19,157 nucleotides of DNA from the NCBI GenBank assembly GCA_034435635.1, contig DAOTWY010000029.1:1-19157 (forward strand), in the 5' to 3' direction. The notes beneath the pieces were generated by a model. It saw nothing but the letters and a program-made list of their open reading frames with translations, had not been told where the DNA came from and searched no databases. Positions 16,595 through 19,157 of the stretch are shown here, piece after piece. Position numbers and translations under genes: made by a program. How positions within the stretch are numbered: the first letter of the stretch is position 1; the number at the start of each line of letters is the position of its first letter. This stretch comes from DAOTWY01 sp003696565. Lineage in GTDB: Bacteria > Chloroflexota > Anaerolineae > Aggregatilineales > Phototrophicaceae.

Positions 16595-17196
16595 AAAACG
16601 ACCTCTTTCAGCTTGGCGATTGCCGCATGGTGATGTCCACTATCTAATAAGGCAAATATCTGTGGGGTAAGAACCGATTGCCAAAACGTATGTCTGGCGG
16701 ATTGTGTTGGAATAGACCGGATCACTTCCCCCCGTAAATCCAACAGATATTGGGCAAACTCAGCATAACCATTTGTGAAGAGATCAGTCACACGTCGCCG
16801 CATATGTTGACCCAAAAGCGGGCTTGCGCCTCCTGTGGAGATCGCCACGCTCAAAGGTGGATTTTGCCAAACTGTCATATTGGTAAAATCTGCGGGGGCA
16901 TCGGCATTATTGACAAGAATATGGCGTGCTTGTGCATCTGTTACCACTGTCTGATTAACATTCGAGTCGTTTGTGGTGGCGAAAACCAATATCGGATGAA
17001 TTTCATCCAAATAATGCGGATGATAGGTATCTATAATGTGTACGACAGTCGGGAAATCAGCTTGTATGTTTGGGCTGATAACGATGACACGCGCACCCGC
17101 TGCAAGTAACCCTTGAGCTTTGCGTTTTGCCACATTCCCGCCACCAACAATCAGGCAGGGCTTGTCTTTTAGGTTTAACGAAATTGGATAGATCAT
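16591..17196 (-). CDS. Precorrin-2 dehydrogenase (siroheme synthase N-domain type)
   Basis: This NAD-dependent enzyme oxidises precorrin-2 to sirohydrochlorin. The 201-residue protein starts MIYPISLNLKDKPCLIVGGG with the Rossmann GGGNVAKRK (18-26), and has FATTND, LVNNADAPADFT (containing the conserved Asp) and VAISTGGASPLLGQHMRRRV, all typical of Met8/CysG N-terminal domains. A helical dimerisation region follows. It lacks any methyltransferase part, which is encoded separately by cobA. The start at 17196 is coupled by ATGA to the permease gene before it, and an upstream extension to 17313 only reads through that gene. Confidence 0.94.
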   Translation of the reverse strand: MIYPISLNLKDKPCLIVGGGNVAKRKAQGLLAAGARVIVISPNIQADFPTVVHIIDTYHPHYLDEIHPILVFATTNDSNVNQTVVTDAQARHILVNNADAPADFTNMTVWQNPPLSVAISTGGASPLLGQHMRRRVTDLFTNGYAEFAQYLLDLRGEVIRSIPTQSARHTFWQSVLTPQIFALLDSGHHHAAIAKLKEVVL

Positions 17197-17939
17197 GCTA
17201 ATACACTCATCACCATTGAAACGCTCAAAAACATAATTAGTAGACTGATGGCACCGGTTAACGTTCTGGTAGGTAAATGCCCGGTTAAGTATGCTGCTAA
17301 GGGCGCGGCACACATACCACCAACGATCAGCCCAAGCACGATTTCCATCTGAAGGTTGGCGAACTGAATGTGTGAAATTAAGACAATGGCGGCGGCAATA
17401 CTCACAAATAATTCTGCCGCGCTGACTGTACCGATGGTCAAGCGTGGGTTGCTGGCATTAGCCAGCAAGGTCGATGTGGTTACCGGTCCCCAGCCAGCCC
17501 CACCCAAAGCATTCAAAAAACCACCTAACGCACCTAATGGCATCACCTTGGGCATGATGTGTGTGTGGGGTGGGGTGTGTTTAAGGCACTGATGTAAAAT
17601 GCGTAAGCCCATAAAAAACAGATATACAGCAATCAGCGGGGTAAGAATAGTATTCGGCAAAGAGACCGCTAACAGTGATCCCCCTAAACTTCCTGCCACG
17701 CCTGCTGCCGCTAGCCGGATGAACGTTTGATAATCCACATTGCCGAACTTCCAATGCGAAACGGTTGAAACAGCCGCCGAGAACAACTTAGTCACCTGCA
17801 CTGTGGCATTTGCCATCAGCGGGGGAATTCCAAACGTCAGCAAAAATGACATGCTAATCATGCCGTATGCCATGCCCAATGAACCGTTGACAAGTTGGGC
17901 GATAAACCCGATGAGTGTAAATATCACAAACTCTTTCAT
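17193..17939 (-). CDS. TauE/SafE-family membrane permease
   Basis: The 248-residue protein is very hydrophobic, with about eight membrane-spanning stretches. Its N-terminal half begins FTLIGFIAQLVNGSLGMAYGMISMSFLL, with the NGSLGMAYG motif of TauE/SafE (sulfite exporter) proteins. The second half repeats the pattern in GALGGFLNALGGAGWGPVTT. Family members are linked to transport of sulfite, sulfate or sulfonates, but direction and substrate vary. Placed between cysH and the siroheme genes, it is a reasonable candidate for sulfate uptake or for export of excess sulfite from CysH. No ABC-type sulfate transporter is seen in the window. Both ends overlap the neighbouring genes as ATGA. Confidence 0.9.
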   Translation of the reverse strand: MKEFVIFTLIGFIAQLVNGSLGMAYGMISMSFLLTFGIPPLMANATVQVTKLFSAAVSTVSHWKFGNVDYQTFIRLAAAGVAGSLGGSLLAVSLPNTILTPLIAVYLFFMGLRILHQCLKHTPPHTHIMPKVMPLGALGGFLNALGGAGWGPVTTSTLLANASNPRLTIGTVSAAELFVSIAAAIVLISHIQFANLQMEIVLGLIVGGMCAAPLAAYLTGHLPTRTLTGAISLLIMFLSVSMVMSVLA

Positions 17940-18616
17940 ATATTATGAATTCCGCACTCTGTTTTTTCATGGTTTGACCAACGTCCACTGCGGATGTCCT
18001 CGCCTTTGGCGATGGCACGAGTGCAAGTGAGGCAGCCAATGCTAGGATACCCCTGATCGTGCAGTGTGTTATAAGGCAGATCATGTGCGTGGATATACGT
18101 CCAGATCATATCTTCTGTCCAGGTGGCAAAGGGAGCAAGTTTGACCATATGATGCCGTTTATCCCAGGTGATGACTGGTGTATTGGCGCGATTAGGAGAT
18201 TGATCGCGGCGCAATCCGGTGATCCACGCTTCATAGGGTTGGAGTGCTTTTTCCAGCGGGCGGGTTTTACGCATTTGGCAGCATTGATCGGGATCATGTT
18301 CCCACAGCTTATCACCATAGATAGCTGCTTGTTGATCTAGGGTTAGCTCCGGTTGGACGCGAATCAGATCGAGGTCAAACCGTGCTTCGATCTCATCCAT
18401 CAATGCGTAGGTTTCTGGGAATAGCACCCCTGTATCTAGCGTGATGACCGTTGGGCGGATTTGCATCTCATTCAACATGTGGAGCGTGACAATCCCCGTC
18501 GGCTGAAAACTCGTCACAACGACTAACCTTTGGTGATAGGTCGCATGTGCCCAGCGCAGGATGTCTTGCGGGTATGCTGACTCCAACCGCTTAATGATGT
18601 GTTCGTCTATTTGCAT
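17936..18616 (-). CDS. cysH: Adenylyl-sulfate (APS) reductase of the CysH family
   Basis: It reduces activated sulfate to sulfite. The 226-residue protein has VVVTSFQPTGIV (32-43) and TLDTGVLFPETYALMDEI (59-76). Cysteine pairs at Cys112-Cys113 (DQCCQMRK) and Cys195/Cys198 (GCLTCTR) mark the [4Fe-4S] type that uses APS rather than PAPS. The catalytic Cys221 is in the C-terminal ECGIH. APS use fits the lack of an APS kinase gene nearby, although ATP sulfurylase is also absent from the window. AAAGGAGG with a 6-8 nt spacing precedes ATG 18616. It is the first structural gene after a 400-base leader with two Cys-codon ORFs and two terminators, so its expression is probably raised when cysteine runs low. 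Confidence 0.95.
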   Translation of the reverse strand: MQIDEHIIKRLESAYPQDILRWAHATYHQRLVVVTSFQPTGIVTLHMLNEMQIRPTVITLDTGVLFPETYALMDEIEARFDLDLIRVQPELTLDQQAAIYGDKLWEHDPDQCCQMRKTRPLEKALQPYEAWITGLRRDQSPNRANTPVITWDKRHHMVKLAPFATWTEDMIWTYIHAHDLPYNTLHDQGYPSIGCLTCTRAIAKGEDIRSGRWSNHEKTECGIHNI

Positions 18617-18653
18617 GAACTTCCTCCTTTTTTTGGTTTTGAAGAATTTTCTC

Positions 18654-18672
18654 TGTTAGCATGTGGCTAACA
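18654..18672 (-). promoter_or_regulatory. Small hairpin between second attenuator and cysH
   Basis: Perfect 7-bp stem TGTTAGC / GCTAACA with a 5-nt loop, lying between terminator 2 and the cysH ribosome binding site. It has no T-run, so it is not a terminator. It may protect the 5' end of a processed mRNA or separate the ribosome site from the attenuator. The role is unknown. Confidence 0.4.
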
Positions 18673-18680
18673 CTCATAAC

Positions 18681-18715
18681 ATAAATAAAAAGACCCCGGT
18701 GGATTGCCGGAGTCC
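18681..18715 (-). terminator. Second attenuator terminator
   Basis: On the minus strand GACTCCGG (18714-18707) pairs with CCGGGGTC (18699-18692) with one G-U pair and a 7-nt loop, followed by TTTTTATTT. It lies 28 nt after the stop of the second Cys ORF and about 65 nt before cysH. This is an intrinsic terminator inside a leader, i.e. an attenuator. Confidence 0.8.
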
Positions 18716-18742
18716 TGTGTTGTCATGCATGATATGCCCGAT

Positions 18743-18823
18743 TCAGACGCAGCCGTAACCCACCACCTTTGCTTTTGCAACAGGCATACAACACAGACAA
18801 CACATCATCGCCATTATCATCAT
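18743..18823 (-). CDS. Cys-rich leader peptide 2 (attenuator ORF)
   Basis: A 26-codon ORF, too short for ordinary gene calling, with five Cys codons: residues 8, 9, 11 and 12 in MMCCLCCM, plus residue 25 near the end. The core reads TGT TGT CTG TGT TGT (18788-18802), an obvious stall site when Cys-tRNA is scarce. GAAGG (18834-18838) lies 10 nt before the first ATG (18823), which is followed at once by a second ATG. Terminator 2 begins 28 nt after its TGA. It can be transcribed only if RNA polymerase has passed terminator 1, whose T-run ends right at its ribosome site. Its function is likely to be sensing rather than a peptide product. Confidence 0.8.
   Translation of the reverse strand: MMIMAMMCCLCCMPVAKAKVVGYGCV
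18757..18765 (-). promoter_or_regulatory. Possible antiterminator segment of attenuator 2
   Basis: TGGTGGGTT in the late codons of leader ORF 2 can pair over 9 bp (two G-U) with AATCCACCG (minus strand 18705-18697), which covers the loop and the first bases of the 3' arm of terminator 2. A ribosome stalled at the Cys codons (18788-18802) would leave it free, and one at the stop codon (18743-18745) would cover its 3' end. It blocks the terminator only partly, so the assignment is weaker than for attenuator 1. Confidence 0.35.
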
Positions 18824-18838
18824 CGCAGTTATACCTTC

Positions 18839-18873
18839 AAAATAAAAAACCCCAAATCACTGATTCGGGGTTT
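18839..18873 (-). terminator. First attenuator terminator
   Basis: On the minus strand CCCCGAATCA and TGATTTGGGG form a stem with one G-U pair (flanking AAA/TTT can extend it). The T-run TTTTTTATTTT follows. It starts about 40 nt after the stop of the first Cys ORF and is a textbook intrinsic terminator inside the leader. Confidence 0.88.
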
Positions 18874-18913
18874 GGTTTACACACAAGCAACGTTTGTTAC
18901 ACACGCAACAAGG

Positions 18914-18991
18914 CTAATCCTCCGAACCAGCGACGGGTTTGGTAGGCAGACAACACATCATACACATGTTTGTTGCGTGTAAAATTATCAT
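18914..18991 (-). CDS. Cys-rich leader peptide 1 (attenuator ORF)
   Basis: A 25-codon ORF with Cys at residues 10, 13 and 14 in NMCMMCCLPT. The Cys codons lie at 18962-18964 and 18950-18955. The last codons (18914-18930) overlap the predicted antiterminator segment, so ribosome position can decide whether terminator 1 forms. No Shine-Dalgarno precedes ATG 18991. It overlaps as ATGA with a 10-codon ORF starting at the predicted transcript end, and internal ATGs (18967, 18961, 18958) are alternative starts. The MMCCL core is identical at DNA level (15 nt) to that of leader ORF 2. Confidence 0.72.
   Translation of the reverse strand: MIILHATNMCMMCCLPTKPVAGSED
18922..18930 (-). promoter_or_regulatory. 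Antiterminator segment of attenuator 1
   Basis: CTGGTTCGG, within the last codons of leader ORF 1, pairs over 9 bp (one G-U) with CCGAATCAG (minus strand 18868-18860), which is the 5' arm of terminator 1. The two pairings exclude each other. A ribosome paused at the Cys codons 18950-18955 leaves this segment free; a ribosome reaching the stop at 18914 hides it. Confidence 0.65.
18947..18961 (-). repeat. 15-nt direct repeat shared by both Cys leader ORFs
   Basis: ATGATGTGTTGTCTG occurs here and again at 18794-18808, in the same reading phase (Met-Met-Cys-Cys-Leu) of the two leader ORFs. It suggests that one attenuator arose by duplication of the other, or strong selection for the same stall sequence. 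Confidence 0.8.
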
Positions 18992-19020
18992 GATTGACTT
19001 TTGCTTTTAACAAGATACAT
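18988..19020 (-). CDS. Possible leaderless 10-codon ORF at the transcript start
   Basis: ATG at 19020-19018 lies 6-8 nt after the TACTAT box, i.e. at the predicted first base of the transcript. The ORF (MYLVKSKSQS) ends with a TGA that overlaps the ATG of Cys leader ORF 1. This would allow leaderless initiation and coupling into an ORF that otherwise lacks a ribosome site. It has no Cys codons. A chance ORF is quite possible. Confidence 0.3.
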   Translation of the reverse strand: MYLVKSKSQS

Positions 19021-19025
19021 TGCGA

Positions 19026-19054
19026 ATAGTAACACGATCAAAAAAACTTGTCAA
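19026..19054 (-). promoter_or_regulatory. Promoter of the cysH operon leader
   Basis: Minus-strand TTGACA (19054-19049), a 17-nt spacer and TACTAT (19031-19026): a perfect -35 and a 4/6 -10 at ideal spacing. Transcription should start near 19018-19021 and run through two attenuators (about 400 nt) to cysH. Upstream, 19055-19157 holds no convincing gene; a GGTAT...ATACC inverted repeat (19064-19081) lies just behind the -35 box and could bind a regulator. Confidence 0.75.
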
Positions 19055-19157
19055 CAATTTCGTGGTATTTGGTAGTATACCCATTTCGGGAACCTGTGGA
19101 AGAGCAGGGCATGATATGGAGATATTCACAGAATCCCTCCAGGTGTGTGGGGAAAAC

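Larger units (their letters stand above)
18901..18980 (-). repeat. Long-range 11-bp inverted repeat across leader ORF 1
   Basis: ACACGCAACAA (minus strand 18980-18970, codons 4-8 of leader ORF 1) is perfectly complementary to TTGTTGCGTGT (18911-18901, just after its stop). The stem would enclose the Cys codons and the antiterminator segment. It could form when the ORF is not being translated, adding a further alternative fold. Confidence 0.6.

Noticed and set aside
18704..18982. Plus-strand 92-codon ORF across the leader
   Set aside because: It runs antisense through both terminators and both Cys ORFs, has low-complexity His/Thr-rich content and no ribosome site. It is a by-product of the repeated Cys and Met codons on the other strand.
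18617..19020. A T-box or SAM riboswitch in the cysH leader
   Set aside because: A GGTGG stretch near 18757-18767 recalls a T-box, but the conserved TGGNACC antiterminator sequence is missing, as is the SAM-I core. The Cys-rich ORFs with terminators explain the leader better.
19111..19157. Start of a rightward gene running off the window edge
   Set aside because: The frame from ATG 19111 is open to the end, but only 15 codons are visible, with AGGG too close to act as a ribosome site and no recognisable protein.

Overview
The window looks like a chromosomal segment of a moderate-GC bacterium. My best guess is Chloroflexota or a relative, as inference only. The reasons are the five-carbon (glutamyl-tRNA) heme route, menaquinone genes of the MenC type 2 kind, a DR2241-type Fe-S sirohydrochlorin chelatase, an APS-type CysH and a ferredoxin-type sulfite reductase with an extra C-terminal domain. 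Gene packing is extreme: many neighbours share an ATGA stop/start overlap.

Layout. Bases 1-2544 read rightward: the last codons of an unseen gene, a 24-codon signal-peptide-like ORF that may be a decayed gene, a small unknown protein (350-772) and a secreted endonuclease/exonuclease/phosphatase-family nuclease (769-2544). A strong hairpin (2556-2583) separates them from a long leftward gene train that occupies 2622-18616.

Read in the direction of transcription (right to left), the train is: cysH (APS reductase), a TauE/SafE permease, precorrin-2 dehydrogenase, a DR2241-like chelatase, cobA (SUMT), ferredoxin-dependent sulfite reductase, an unknown 182-aa protein, hemA, hemC, hemD, hemB, hemL, menH, menC, panD and a GMC oxidoreductase. 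Functionally this is nearly a self-contained unit. HemA, HemL, HemB, HemC and HemD make uroporphyrinogen III from glutamyl-tRNA. CobA, the dehydrogenase and the chelatase turn it into siroheme. The sulfite reductase uses siroheme to make sulfide from the sulfite that CysH produces. ATP sulfurylase is not in the window. MenH/MenC (menaquinone), PanD (beta-alanine) and the GMC flavoenzyme follow at the distal end.

The most interesting part is the 400-base leader in front of cysH (18617-19020, minus strand). A good promoter (TTGACA, 17-nt spacer, TACTAT) is followed by two short ORFs rich in Cys codons (MCMMCCL and MMCCLCCM cores). Each ends shortly before its own intrinsic terminator. The last codons of the first ORF can pair over 9 bp with the 5' arm of the first terminator, as an antiterminator should. 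I read this as two cysteine-sensing transcription attenuators in series, gating sulfur assimilation and possibly the tetrapyrrole genes behind it. The first Cys ORF has no Shine-Dalgarno, but it overlaps (ATGA) a 10-codon mini-ORF whose ATG sits at the predicted transcription start. Leaderless initiation followed by coupling is therefore possible.
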